Origin: Macrotis lagotis
Lineage: Eukaryota > Chordata > Mammalia > Peramelemorphia > Peramelidae
Direction of reading: 5' to 3'
DNA length: 64,000 nt
NCBI RefSeq assembly: GCF_037893015.1
Contig: NC_133666.1
Coordinates: 1,579,467-1,643,466 of the forward strand
Shown: positions 12,101 to 24,155 of the stretch, piece after piece
Position numbering within the stretch: the first letter of the stretch is position 1
How the letters are laid out: every line of letters starts with the position of its first letter
Translations under genes and position numbers: made by a program
The notes under the pieces: generated by a model
Database searches by the model: none
Told to the model about the DNA's origin: nothing
What the model saw: only the letters and a program-made list of their open reading frames with translations

Positions 12101-15100
12101 CTCTAGACGATGTCTCAGTTTTGTTCTCAAGACGGACAGCGCATCAAATACCTTACTAAAATCCAATGAAGTTTATGCTTCCCCAAAGGCCATGGGGTTA
12201 GTCTGGCTCACTAGCTTCTAGGGGCAACTGGTCCAGGCTAGACTGAGAAAATCCAATACTGTTTTGGTATGTTATATTTGATGCCACTGTGGAACTGATT
12301 CTAGTCTGTAGAACCTAAGTCCTATTCTCTGGCTGAGAGGGAAGAAACTCAGGTCTTCAAAAATTCAATCTTCTGAGGTGGCTAGGTGGCGCAGTGGATA
12401 GAGCACTGGCCTTGGAGTCAGGAGTACCTGAGTTCAAATCTGGCCTCAGACACTTAATAATTACCTAGCTGTGTGGCCTTGGGCAAGCCACTAAACCCCA
12501 TTGCCTTGCAAAAACTAAAAAAAAAAAAAAATTCAATCTTCCCATCTCAATGACACTTTTCTTATTGATAACTTTTAATTAAAGGAAAACTGAGTAAAAA
12601 GAGAAGTCAATCACTTTCTTGAGAGATTACACGTTCAGTGTTTTCACAAAACATTTTCTTTCAAAGGGAAGTGTTATCTGAGGACCACCTACAAAGCACT
12701 CTAATCCAAGGAAATTTGTTATCTTGGTTCCAATCCAGTACATCTCTTATCTCTATCAGGCCAGTATCCCAGGAAATAGAGGATTTTAGTAGAGGAAATC
12801 TGTTATCTACCATTAGTGATTTCTGCCAGATCCAGGACAATATCGACCAAAGTAGCTCAGAGGAGGAGGAGGAGGGATTGTTCACAGGCCACATTCCAGC
12901 CTTTCAACCAAGCATGCTGTCCTTGTCCCTGATTCTGGAAGTCCTTTAATCAATCATATTGTTCCCCCCCCCCCACTTATTAACTTGTTCTTTGTTCTAG
13001 GGTTATGAAAAGGGGCTTCTCTCCTCCAGGTCTTTGAACTCAGAGGAAGCCACTGACCTTTATTAATAAATTTGTTCTTTACTAATAAATTGATTGTGTT
13101 CAGTGTTTGGAACTCTCTTGACATGAGACATGACTGGACACAGAGAATGGCCTGTGTAGGACCTCTCATCTACATCTCACCCTCAAGCTGGTGCTATAGT
13201 GCTCCCTAGATTCATAGGCCTACAGTCATCTTGTACTATTCCTTTCTGATGCCTTTCAGGTTGCCTTCATTTAAGGCATTTGAAATGGTTTTAAGTTTCA
13301 ACTGGATGGATAAGGTAAAAAGAGCAAAATAGGCTATAATCAGTCCACTAACCCTAAATATGTCTCTTTTCAAAATTGCCAGCAGTGTTCTGGATCTCGG
13401 GGCGGGGGGGGGGGGGGGGGGGACAAGTCCCAAAGACATAGAGACTTCAAATAGTTGAATAATAGCTGATATAATCCCACTTAAAGCCTTTTCTTCTCTT
13501 CTCTGAATGTATCTGGGGCTCACTTTCTCCTTTTTAAGTGGACAACTTATATTAAGAGGAAGTCTCCAAGGTTTCTAACAACTCTCAGGATGAGGAAGAT
13601 CTTTGAGCCTACTTCTATACCTTTGGAGCAGGACACTAAGATTGAGGGGACCTTCTAGAGGTTAAGGAAGGAAAGCCAGCAAAAGGGAATGACCCTTCAT
13701 CTCTAAGGGTGGGAATTGGAACTTTTGAATACCTGAACAAAACAGCCCTGGGCACGTTTGGTTTTGTTTTCTTTCACTTGCTGACATGCTCCACCCTAGG
13801 CTAGCACTCTCTGCTTCTTTCCCACTTCCAAGGGGTATCATGTCAGGTTTTTTCTGAGTGCCTAGTGTACCCCTTTCCATACTGCTCTCTCTGTATACAA
13901 CATTGCTTTCCCCCAGGGAATAAATGTCAGTTTCTGGAGGCATGGGGGCAGGCACATGGCAAATGTTTATGAACAAATGAGAGCATTTTGCAATTTTGTT
14001 TGGGATTTGTCCCATTCTTCCCTCCTAAATTTGAAAGCTTCAGCCTTTAGCTTGATTGGACCTGGTTCTTGGGGAGCTCTATCCTTAGCAAAACCCTGAG
14101 GCCCCCTGAGTTAGGGGCCATTAACGTCCAATTCAGTGGTAAGGCTTCCTTGGAAAAGTTAATCATTGGGGGACTTTCTTCATTTCTCTCCTTCCTAAAA
14201 TGATTTTCATCCATGCAATCCGGGTTCCTCCAAATAACCAGGATTCAGGGAAGATGCAGAAAAAGTTCTGGAGGTAGACTAGGGAGAGAAACCTTTTCAT
14301 ACTATGAAGATGCAGCTCAAACGGGAGATAACTTAGAAAATATCAGAGAAAGACAACCCAGGGTAGACTTCTGCTCTCTTCAGAGAGTTCTGTGCAGGCA
14401 GGGAAAGAGAAGACAACAGCATATGTGGCATGTGCAGCAGAAGGGCTGGGTCTGGAGTCCCAACTGCCCAGGAAGCTCGAGTCACATGTACGGCAGGTAT
14501 GTCCAGCTGTCTGCCTGTCTGCCTCCCCTTGGGACTCTGGGTTTCCATGTCCCTTTATTTGTAAGGGGAACCGATCACTTCCCAGGAGTCTAGCCACAGC
14601 AGAAGAAAGGACAGTCAGGAGGATGATTTCTCACTGCTCCTATGGGTGTCCCTGAAAGCAGTCTAGAACAGACCATAGTCCTTTCAAGCTTGCCTCGGCG
14701 GCCCGCTAAGGATGGCCAGATGAGCTCTGCAGGGAAGCTTCCCCTTTGAACCCCCCGTGTGTCCAGCTACGAGACCCCCACCTTCTGGGAGATGCAGGCC
14801 CATGGGTTTGGCTGCCTTGGTCCCCCTCCCCTCCTCGTCTTCCTTCTGTCCTCAGTAGGGAGAGGCAGAGGCAGACGGGTTGGCCTTCCCCGGGCCTCCG
14901 GCTATGTGCGCCAGGGCTCTGGGCACGGCCAATCCAGGCTCCTGTGGACAGGGGAAGGCAAGACCGCCGCTGCTTTGCACAAGGCCCGGCTCATCTCCGG
15001 GGGCGCTTGTTTCCTCGGTCACTGTCGGGGTGCCAGGCTGCCCCCGGGGGAGGCGCCCTCCCCCATCTGTCTCCCTTCCCTCCCAGGGCCCCCTGGCTGA

Positions 15101-15365
15101 GCATCCCGGGGGCTGTCCCCGGCTCTCTGCGTCTCGTTCGGCTGCGGTTCCCGGGCTCCCATCCCGCCCGAGGCCCCCAGAGCCTGGGCCAGCCGCTGGA
15201 GCGGCCCCGCTGCCTGCAGCCGCCCGGCTCTCCTCCGCCGCCTCTCTCGGCCGCAAGCTTGCTGCAAGGCGCGGTCCCGGCGCCCTAGTCCCCCCTTTCC
15301 CGCCCCCCCCCCCCCCCGTCCGGCTTCCCGGGAGCCGGCCTCCTCCTCCTACCTGCCACCCTCAT
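6145..15365 (-). CDS. FAM3A: FAM3A, cytokine-like secreted protein, nine coding exons
   Basis: Exons in order: 15365-15353, 10986-10873, 10481-10458, 9313-9190, 9020-8962, 7660-7610, 6822-6738, 6626-6500 and 6243-6145. All have GT/AG introns and the phases sum to 231 residues plus TGA; human FAM3A is 230. The start is the ATG in the 13-base first coding exon (MRVAG, matching human MRLAG). A later ATG at 11002 lies upstream of the better acceptor TCTTCAG and is read as intronic. The product has a hydrophobic N-terminal segment at about residues 6-28, then the FAM3/ILEI-type globular domain with four conserved cysteines at about 59, 65, 87 and 222. Strong matches include [21 protein letters not shown] and [12 protein letters not shown]. 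Known role of the family: secreted cytokine-like factors; FAM3A is tied to mitochondrial ATP output and metabolic signalling. No lesion is seen, so the gene looks functional. Confidence 0.97.
12373..12530 (+). repeat. WSINE1/WALLSI-type SINE in FAM3A intron 1
   Basis: Full-length copy with A-box-like TGGCGCAGTGG and B-box-like GAGTTCAAATC, ending in poly(A). It is flanked by AAATTCAATCTTC at both ends, so it is a young insertion. Confidence 0.92.
13404..13422. repeat. Poly(G) run of about 19
   Basis: An uninterrupted G tract in FAM3A intron 1. Length is uncertain because such tracts are sequencing-prone. Confidence 0.8.
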
Positions 15366-15870
15366 GGCTCCGTGCGGGTGAGAGTGCGCCTGCGCCTGTC
15401 AGCTTGGGGGGCCGGGGCTGTCAGGCTACGCGCATGCGCCAGCCGCTCTCCGCGGCGACTCGGGAGGAGGAGCGGCTCCGGTGGCTCCGGCCCCCGCCCC
15501 GTCGCGGACCGGTTCGGCTGCAGGCGGGGAAAGCGGCCCGCGGGGGACAGTAGAGGGGCGGGCCGGGCACCGCAGCGGGCCGGGGCGGGGATCGGCTTGT
15601 GCGCAGGCGCGGGCCCAGCCCGGGCCCAGTGCGCAGGCTCCGGCGCTCCCGGGCCAGTGACCCACAAGCCTCTAGGGCTGGCCGAAGCCGGGGGCCTCTC
15701 CTCCCTCCTCCCCGAGTTCTCCCCCACCCCCGTCCCGTGCAGGTGCCGGTGGCGCCTACTAAGTGCTCGGAACCCCAATTCTTAGCTAAGGCACTTCTGC
15801 CCCGTCTTCCCTAGAAACCGCGAGATGCGAGACAGAACTGAGGGGACAGAGGGAGCGAAATCTGAGGCCT
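14690..15870 (-). promoter_or_regulatory. CpG-island promoter of FAM3A
   Basis: Very GC-rich, CpG-dense sequence, densest at about 15020-15680, surrounds the first FAM3A exon. The donor after GGTGGCAG is at 15353/15352. No TATA box is obvious, as expected for a housekeeping CpG promoter. The long GC-rich open frames on both strands are composition artefacts. A C-run at 15302-15317 lies just inside intron 1. Confidence 0.8.
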
Positions 15871-16950
15871 GCCATGTTGGTGCCCACCAAGCCCGTCCAG
15901 CAGTTTTGCATGGACTCCCTGGTGGGCTTCTTCCCCGGCCTGGGTCAGAATGGACGAGGAGCCAATGAGTCGCGGCCTCCTGGCGGCTCTTCGGACTCCA
16001 CGTTTTGGGTTGCTCTGGGGCCTGGGAAGGCCATTTCCCCCTTTCTAGAATGTCCTAAGGATGAGCATGGACTCGGCCTCCTCTGGGAATAATGAGACCG
16101 GTTTCCTGCCTTTTCGGGAGGCTCTGCCTTCTTGTTGCCACCACCATGGAAGTCAGATGTGTGGACGGGACCGGGTTTTCTCACACCAACGAGGGCCGGT
16201 CTTCAGATGTATAGCCAGATGGACACAGACCTCGACGAGGGCCGAGGCAAACATTCAGACTCGCGGACCCCAATTAGAGGCTGAGAAATCAAGCTGTGAT
16301 CAAAATACAGAATTAAAAAAAAATCTCAATTCTCGACACACTGCAGAACACTTTCTAGATCGCATCTTATTGGAGCCTAACAACTCTGGGAGGTAGGGGG
16401 TATTGTGGTCCCTCTGGTGAGGGAACTGAGCCAGGGATATGCATCTAGCGGCTTTCAACACGGAGCCGATGGTTTTTATCTACCATTAGCTGTCTCCAAG
16501 CCCAGGGTCCCATCCACTGTGCCACCTGGCTTGCTGGTTGAGTAGTATTTAGAGAGCATCCTTCACTAAGGTGGTATAATGCAAACATTTGATAAAAAAA
16601 AAAATCCCAACATCCCTCCTCCCCAAAAGAAAAAGAAACCTAAGCAACTGATTCTGCAACATCTATATCCACAGAAGGCAAGGGAATGCAGGCTCAAGCC
16701 TAAGAAGCAAAGGAGGAACTCCTATTACCTGACCTCCTCTCCCCAGTTCTGTGATAGAAGAACTCACCAATGATTCTGCTTCAATCTAGCTCAACCTGCA
16801 GCCTGGTAAAATTTCCTCAGCTTATTGACATACAATTCATAGGCAAAGCCAGGAACACTTCAAAGGACTTTGTACAGTTTTTTTTTTCAGTTAACCAAAA
16901 CCTACCTTCTCTCCCTCCCAACTTCCCCTCTCCAAATGAAAAAGAAAAAG
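15871..16950. other. Gene-free flank upstream of FAM3A
   Basis: Sequence changes from CpG-rich to ordinary composition. The open frame at 15874-16092 has no recognisable family and no supporting splice pattern. No divergent gene could be supported. Confidence 0.4.
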
Positions 16951-16951
16951 G

Positions 16952-17075
16952 GGGGGGGGCACCTAGGTGCCACAGTAGACAGAATCAAGAGGAATTGAGT
17001 TCAAATTTGACTTTAGGCACTTAATACTTAGCTGTGTGACCTTGGACAACTGCATTGCCTTGCAAAAAAGAAAGG
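16952..17075 (+). repeat. Diverged WSINE1/WALLSI-type SINE
   Basis: The core GAGTTCAAATTTGACTTTAGG, TAGCTGTGTGACCTTGG and a final TTGCCTTGCAAAAAAG are present, but it is shorter and more diverged than most copies here. Confidence 0.75.
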
Positions 17076-17867
17076 AAAACAGAACCTTTGTAACAAACAC
17101 ATACAGTCAAAACAAAACAAATTCCTATGCTGAGCATGTCCAAAAATATGTGTCCCTCTTAACCCTAGATAGGTATAAAAGGCAATCAATAATCTCAAAT
17201 ACTACAGAAAAATGAAGAAGGGAAAGAACTGAAAAAAAGGCCATCAGATTTGCTATTAAAAGAACATAACTCTTTGAAAGAGCAGTTTCAATCAAATGAT
17301 GAAGTTGGAAGCTAAAGTTCAAGGGGTTGCAAAGTAGTTATGATAGAAATTGTCCAACCATGCACTGATAGGTTCCACTGACAATCATAACAATCAATAA
17401 CACAGAAATATGAAAACATTTTATGTTCATAACATACATAGCAATATCTACAAAAAACAGTAAGCCCTGAGCAACAGTTTTACATAACCTGAACTAGGTT
17501 TTTGCTTATACAGACAGGATGGGTACAAAAGACTTTTACAGAAACCAAAAGTGGAGGGGAATGACTTGCACATCTAAGAACAGAAAGCTGAAGTGGAATA
17601 TCTATATGAGAAAAAACAAGAAACTAGTCAAAAACACCAGAGATATGAACAATATCTCAAGACAGAATTTAGAAGCAGCAAAAATTAGTTAACATCAGTG
17701 CTACAGTTAAAATCTCAACTTGATTTTGCAGACTTTAGCTTTTTATGTGACCTGTTCAACTTAAGAAATTGGTGGTAATACATGAGTCAAAATTGTCTTA
17801 TCTTATGAATAAAAACAAAGGATGGTATAGGTAAAAAGAAAGAAAGCTTTTTTAATAATCCCTACAA
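17076..17867. other. Gene-free AT-rich sequence
   Basis: No gene was seen. It lies between a SINE and an L1 3' end and may be old L1-related sequence, but I cannot assign it firmly. Confidence 0.35.
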
Positions 17868-18330
17868 GTGGGAATTCAGGGAAGCCTGGAAAGACTTGCA
17901 TGAAGTAATGCTAAAAAAGACAAGCAGAACCAGAAAAACTCTGTATACCCTAACAGCAACATGGAGACAATGATCAACCTTGATGGACTTGCTCATTCCA
18001 TCAGGGCAACAATCAGGGACAATTTGGGGCTATGTGCCATGGAGAATACCATCTGTATCCAGAGAAAGAATTGGGGAGTTTGAACAAAGACCAAAGATTA
18101 TTACCTTTAATTTAAAAAAAAAACCCCATTATCTTATCATGTAATTTTGCTCTTATACTTTGTTTCTTCCATATGATTTCTCTCTCATCCCATTCAACTT
18201 AAATCAATGTATAGCATGGAAATAATGGAAAGACCAACAAACTGTCTGCTATGGGGGGTGGACAGAAGCAAGATTAGGGGAAAAATTGTAAAATTCAAAA
18301 TAAATAAAATCTTTCTTCAAAAAAAAGAGT
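17868..18330 (+). mobile_element. L1 LINE 3' end
   Basis: Same 3' UTR wording as the 922-1767 element (GAATTCAGGGAAGCCTGG, GATGGACTTGCTCATTCC, AAAATAAATAAAATC), 5'-truncated and ending in an A-rich tail. Confidence 0.85.
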
Positions 18331-18423
18331 CCCTATATACCTCCTTCTCTGTGAATACCATTCTCTTATCTCTCCAGTCAGAATAGGATATCAGTGAGAC
18401 ACTTGCTGTTCAGCAGTTGTTTG

Positions 18424-19084
18424 TTCTGTGTGAGATAAAAATCCACTTAAAAAGTATTGAGAGACTACTCTGAGCAAAAAAGAAAATAAGTTTATTTACT
18501 TTTATCCAAAGAACAACACACTCCAAGTCTGCCAAAGGTAGTGAAGATGAAGGAGCTGCCCCGAATTCACATTGAGTCAAGATTATATGGCCTAATGCCA
18601 TTCCTTCCTCTTTCCTATCCTCTCTCTCTGTCAACTCATTAGTCTTCAGAGTTACATTCTACTCATGAAAATCTACCCCAGCAACAAAGGAAAGAAGGAA
18701 AGGTTTTCATAAAATATTATATCATGATCCAATTGGTGACAACATCAAAAAGACTTTTAGTGATCTTCTGTGTCTATCTAAATGAAATAATGTCTAAGTA
18801 TACAGTCTTGTGCCATCCTCCTACTCAGCAAAAAATAATCTGATCATCAAACAAGAGGCTTATGAGTTTCTTTGGAATGCATGGTTTTCTCATGGCTAAA
18901 GTCTACTTTCCTTCTAGTCAGTAAAAGTAGTCTTATCAAAAGGAGAGTCACCCATCCTGTTTGGAAGGCCAGGGGCTTTTGTCTAGAAGTACTTTAAGAA
19001 TAATAGTTTGCTTTTTCTTAACCAGGAGAGGACTTCACTAGAAATATTAACCCTGAAATGGTTTTATTGGGAATAGTCCATTCA
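18424..19084 (-). mobile_element. Retroviral LTR fossil (family with TGGGATA/TATCCCA-like ends), copy 1
   Basis: Clearly homologous along its length to 40668-41372. Shared landmarks are GATAAAAATCCACTTAAAAA at the left, GTAGTGAAGAT with GGAGCT, CATTCTACT with GAAAATCTACCCCAGCAA, and GAGGACTTCACTAG near the right. An AATAAA on the minus strand suggests minus orientation. It is a solo fossil; no internal genes were seen beside it. Confidence 0.65.
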
Positions 19085-19430
19085 CTTCTATATTCTGGCC
19101 CTCAGGCAAATGAGCAGTGGTGACTGGAACCCTGGGAATTTTCCATCCTGACCCTCTTCTTTGTTCTATATACCTGGGGCAGTTTGTGACTACTATGAAG
19201 TAACTCATTCAAGGGAAAATGGCAGTCCTTGATTGGGCCATGAAAAGGCCATTCCTAGCCAGCTTTGTGATTTTTCACTTTATGCTCTGTGTAGCCTAAT
19301 CTCCAAGTGAGTTCATTTCTAACTGGAGCTCCAAACCCATCACTGCCAATTTTAGAGAAAAAAAAAGCATGCATCCACTAATTCTGTCTGAGAGCCATCT
19401 CTGAGGTTGGCATTATGGATAAGACAGGTG
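19085..19430. mobile_element. LTR-type repeat fragment shared with 35.9-36.9 kb
   Basis: Matches the two arms at about 35880-35985 and 36650-36860. Shared wording includes CTTCTTTGTTCTAT, GTCCTGATTGGGCCATGA-like text, and CTGAGGTTG followed by AT-rich text. It is probably an old LTR remnant of unknown family. Confidence 0.5.
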
Positions 19431-20926
19431 AGCAGACTCTTTCATGGTAGGGCTGTGACTTGGAACCACAAAATGACCTTTTCTCCTGAAGTTCCAACCC
19501 TGAGGGATAGATGAGTCTCTTCTTTATTTTCTGCTCCAACTAGTTCAGTTGAACATTTTTCTTCAAGCTGACTCTGGAGATGGAGACCATGCTGCTGCAG
19601 ACATGACTCTTCTGTCAGTGACCTATGTATCAGTTAGAATTCAACTAACAATGTGTGAACCTTAAAACTATAAGAACCTTAAATATATAGGGTTAAAATA
19701 AAATGACAAAAAATAGAAATTAGACACTTTTAAGTTTTATTCTCTAATCTATAGGTGGAGGCCATTCTAAGGTAATGACCACATGAAACTGTAAAGAAAT
19801 TGGACTCCATTTAAGAAGAGAGAAAATCATGAACCTAATGGCCTAACAGTAGAAGTTGAGCAATATTGCAACCTAAAAACTGCTCCTAACATATATTATC
19901 TGTAGATAATCTCTGTAGAAATTTTTCTCTCGTCTCTTCCTGGGAGGACTGTCTCCTAACATCCTGAGCGTTGTCTCCTTTGTAATTAATGGGGGAGATA
20001 TCTTGATCTGAATATCCTCTAAAGTAAATGATTCTTTTATCACAGTATAGGTGTGAGAAATTAGTCTTTCACAATTCCTCATTTTGATCACAGCTGATGT
20101 TATTACGTTAGCTATAGAGCAACTAAAGAGGTATAGAAAAATGAGGGGCATGTTGGTGGGAGAGATAGCATCTCTTGGAGACCTAGGTCTCCAGAAGAAT
20201 GGGCAGGCAACAAACATGAGGCCAATCTACAAAAGGGGCATAACAATGTACAGCACATTTACAGAATCAAGGGGAAAGTTACAGAGATCAAAAGAAAAAA
20301 GGGGCACTCCCCTTTGATAAAATAACCCATAAAATAAACAAAAACGTGAGAAAAGAGACAATAACATAAATTTCTGATTCACTTCTGCTACTAGTCCATT
20401 TCTTCTTTCTTCTAGAGACATCTTTGATGCACTTCTGTTGCTTTAGATGTTGTCAATGAGCAGATTTTTCCAAGTACATTCAGGTTACTAGTAGATATCT
20501 TTTCCCCCAATAGAACTTCTTAACCTAAGTTTGAAAACAGGTCAAAACTCATACTTTCTTCACTAGAAATGAAAACACTGGAATTTCTCAGATCATGACA
20601 CTTTACATTCAGATACAAATAGAAATCAACCTAGTTTTGTTTTTGACATGATTTTGCTCCTTTTCATCATTTATAACCCCATCTGGAGGATTTTATTTCC
20701 ATGTAACAAAATAAACTTCTACAAAAATGAAATTTATACTGCCAAAGCAAATTTTTTAAAAAATCTATTGAACTGATTTACCATATACATTTAATAACCA
20801 CTTTCGAACAGAGAGTATCCAAGCAATTTTACAAATAAACAGTTTTAACCTTTGTTAATATTTAAAATGAATCAAAAATCCTTAACTGAATAATGTATTT
20901 TTTTCTTTAAAATATTATTTGTTTTT
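19431..20926. other. Gene-free AT-rich sequence
   Basis: No coding, RNA or clear repeat signal was seen in about 1.5 kb. It may include unrecognised retroviral interior. Confidence 0.35.
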
Positions 20927-21075
20927 GCTTTTTTTTTTGTTTTGCAAGGCAATGGGATTAAGTGGCTTGCCCAAGGCCACACAGCTAGGTAATTATTAAG
21001 TGTCTGCGGTCAGACTTCTCAGGTACTCCTGACTCCAGGGCTGGTGCTCTATCCACTGCGCCACCTAGCCGCCCC
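20927..21075 (-). repeat. WSINE1/WALLSI-type SINE
   Basis: Antisense copy flanked by TTTCTTTAAAATATT on both sides, a clear target-site duplication. Confidence 0.92.
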
Positions 21076-21290
21076 ATTTCTTTAAAATATTTTAAAAGCT
21101 AGACTACAGCAAAATGTGACTGACAACAGATTCCAAAGCTATATATATTAACTGAACTGACTATTAGAACATTGTATAAATGTAGGCCAAGTAATATACA
21201 TTTCTATGCCTGATTTCTATAGTTATCACATGACTTGATTATAGCAATTTGCCACAAAGACTAGGGACATCAGAAAAGGAAAATTCCTTT

Positions 21291-21980
21291 TTGCCCATAG
21301 GGCAACAAAAATGTGCACCCCCTTTGATCCAACACTACAACTACTGAGTCTATAGCCTGAAGAGATGATGAAAAAGGGTAACAACATCAGTTGTACAAAA
21401 ATATTCATAGCAGCCCTGTTTGTGGTGGCAAAGAATTGGAAATCAAGTCAATGTCCTTCAACTGGGGAATGGCTTGACAGACTCTGGTCTATGTATGTCT
21501 ATTGTTCTATTAGAAACCAGGAGGGATGAGAATTCAAGAAAGCCTGAAACTGATGCTAAGGGAGATGAGCAGAACACTGTCCACCCTTAAAGCAAGATGG
21601 GAGTGATGATAAACCTTGATGGACTCACTCATTCCATCAGTGCAACACTCAGGGACAATTTGGGGCTATCTGCAATAGAGAATATCATCTGTATCCAGAG
21701 AAAGAATTATGGAATGTTTTGAATAAAGACCAAGAACTATTACCTTTAATTTTAAAAAAAGGTTATCTTATTATGTAATTCTGCTATCTCTTATACTTTA
21801 TTTTTTTTCCTTAAGGATCTGATTTCTTTCTCATCACATTCAACTGAAATCAATGTATACCATGGAAACAATGTAAAGACTGACAGACTGCCTTCTGTGG
21901 CAGGTGGGGGGAGGGAAGTGAGATTAGGGGAAAAATTTAAAAATGCAAAATATATAAATAAATAAATTTTTTAAAAAAAG
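21291..21980 (+). mobile_element. L1 LINE, 5'-truncated, with perfect 16-bp target-site duplication
   Basis: Contains the end of ORF2 (CCTTTGATCC onward) and the 3' UTR with an A-rich tail. The 16-mer AAAGGAAAATTCCTTT stands at 21275-21290 and again at 21981-21996, which fixes the boundaries. Confidence 0.93.
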
Positions 21981-21996
21981 AAAGGAAAATTCCTTT

Positions 21997-24000
21997 ATTT
22001 ATTTGAATTTCTATTTCCAGGTTATTTGGATAGCCAAATGTTTGAAGCCAGATTCTAAATCTGCCAGGTGAGTCTTTTTCTAAATGTCACATTTGGGAAA
22101 CTGAGTCCAAAAGAACTAAACTCAGATCATGTGAAACAGCCACTCTTTTAAATCTTATTCCAAGGAGCCTGTCACCTGTAGTGTGCAAACCCCATGGCAT
22201 CAATAGATTATGGCCCACCAGCATTTCTTTGATACCTGGATTTCAGATTCAAGCTAGAAGGTCAATTTTCAATCTCATGATGTCTTTAATAGAAATTTCC
22301 TACAATCAGACAGAGATTTAGCTCTAAATTTTATAGTTTAAAGGATTGGAAAATGCACGTAGTGAGTGTAATTTGCAATCATAACAATAATAAAAACATC
22401 TCAGAAAAATCACATTTTATCCATATTGCACAGGAGATTTTACATCAAAAAATTTGGAATGTAAAAAACCAATAGTCTGAAACTTCATGTAGAAGAAAAT
22501 TGTATATAGTTTCCTCTATTAATATGCCCACTTATTATCCATGTTCAAATGAACAGGAGCAATAAACCTTTGCTTCTGTAATGCTTTTCAACCACATCTT
22601 TACTTGATTCTTAAACAATTCGCCTATATTTCTACAGATGTCCTGAAGTTCAGATGTAACAAATAACATACACAGTAGTAATAATTAGATTTCATTGCAG
22701 AAGTGAAGAGAGGAAAAATATGAGTAATAAAAAATTTTCATATATATAAAGTAACCCTAACTTGTATATAAATGGGTAGAAAAATTATAATAATATATTT
22801 AATTATCACAGAATTACGACCACCATATTACAAAATTTTTAAAAACCCACTGTTACAAAATTATACCCCAAATCATATCAAATCTTATACCAATCCCCCC
22901 CCCCTTTTGAGTCAAATAGGGCATATAGCGTCACCTGTTGACCTAAAGAAAAGGGGGCAATATGAAAACTTTATTCTTCAGAGGGCAGAAAAGGAAGCCC
23001 TTTCAAATATTCCTCATTTGATCAGGGAGCACCCATTTTTACCATTTGATGGGAGGTGACTACAGATGTTACGATCTTATTCCCCAGGGTAATAGAACAT
23101 TTTTGTTTCATTAGTTTATTCATTTCTATTCAGATATACTCCTATCAATCTTTAAAAGAAAATGAGATTCTTCAGGAACTTAATCTTCTATATGATCATT
23201 TCAAAATACCAATATAACACTTACTTATGTCATGGAAGGCAACAAATTTAAATCAAAACAACCAAACTTTTCTACTTGGAATTATTATAGTAACGTTAAA
23301 TGTGTTAATATTAACCCAATAGCTAATTGTTTCACAAATAGAAAATTTTATATGACAGCTATTGCAATATTAGCACAGCATTGCAATAAATTAGTTCCCA
23401 GATTTGGAAATTTATTAGGCCTGATACAATTCAAATAAAAAACTTGTAGTCTTTTTCTAAATGATTTAAAAAACCAAAACAACAATAAATATTCCTGATG
23501 TTAAAAGAACAATCATAAAACCTTTATGAAATACATTAATTGTGAATGTGTAGTTTATCAAACCTAAGTTGTATAAAATTTATCTATAAGTATCATAAAG
23601 AGATCCCCCCAAATTCCTTAAATACCAATTTCCTTGAGACAGAAGGCCTTCACAAACAGAAGGGTCTGTTTACTTACGGTAGAGGGAAGGAAGGTATATA
23701 ATAACAAAATTTACTCAATCCATTCCTCTTGATCTTAACTTTATCACTAGTAAGAATCCAATGTTAAATCTTTAAATTAACCAATATTTCTTAATATTAG
23801 ACTATTTTGAATATTAAAATATATCATGATCACAAATATGAATTTTCTAACTTAAAAACCTTTCAAGTTAATTCAATATATATTTTTAGTAATTGCCAAA
23901 AAAATCAGCCTATATATGGTTATCTAATATATTTCTTAATTTGGGTGGTCCTGTTCTTTTTCCTTTTCAACTAAATTTGGATTAAATCAAACCAAATCTG
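21997..24000. other. Gene-free AT-rich sequence
   Basis: About 2 kb of AT-rich DNA. The open frame at 22772-23059 has low-complexity residues and no recognised family. I see no supportable feature. Confidence 0.35.
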
Positions 24001-24155
24001 GAGCAACTAGGTGGTGCAACGGATAGAGCCCCAGCCCTGGAGTCTGGAGGACCTGAGTTCAAATCAGACCTCAGACACTTTAATAATTACTTAGCTGTAT
24101 GACCTTGGGCAAGTCACTTAACCCCACTGCTTTATCATAACCAAAAAATAAACTA
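24001..24155 (+). repeat. WSINE1/WALLSI-type SINE
   Basis: Full-length sense copy starting GGAGCAACTAGGTGG and ending in an A-rich tail; moderately diverged. Confidence 0.88.

Noticed and set aside
12375-12450. tRNA-like sequences (A and B boxes)
   Set aside because: All instances are the heads of SINEs, with no intact cloverleaf or genuine tRNA gene.
14746-15785. Several GC-rich open frames up to 301 residues on both strands
   Set aside because: CpG-island composition suppresses stops; they overlap each other and the FAM3A promoter and have no domain.
15874-16092. Candidate divergent gene start upstream of FAM3A
   Set aside because: No family match, no clear donor and no downstream exon on the plus strand.
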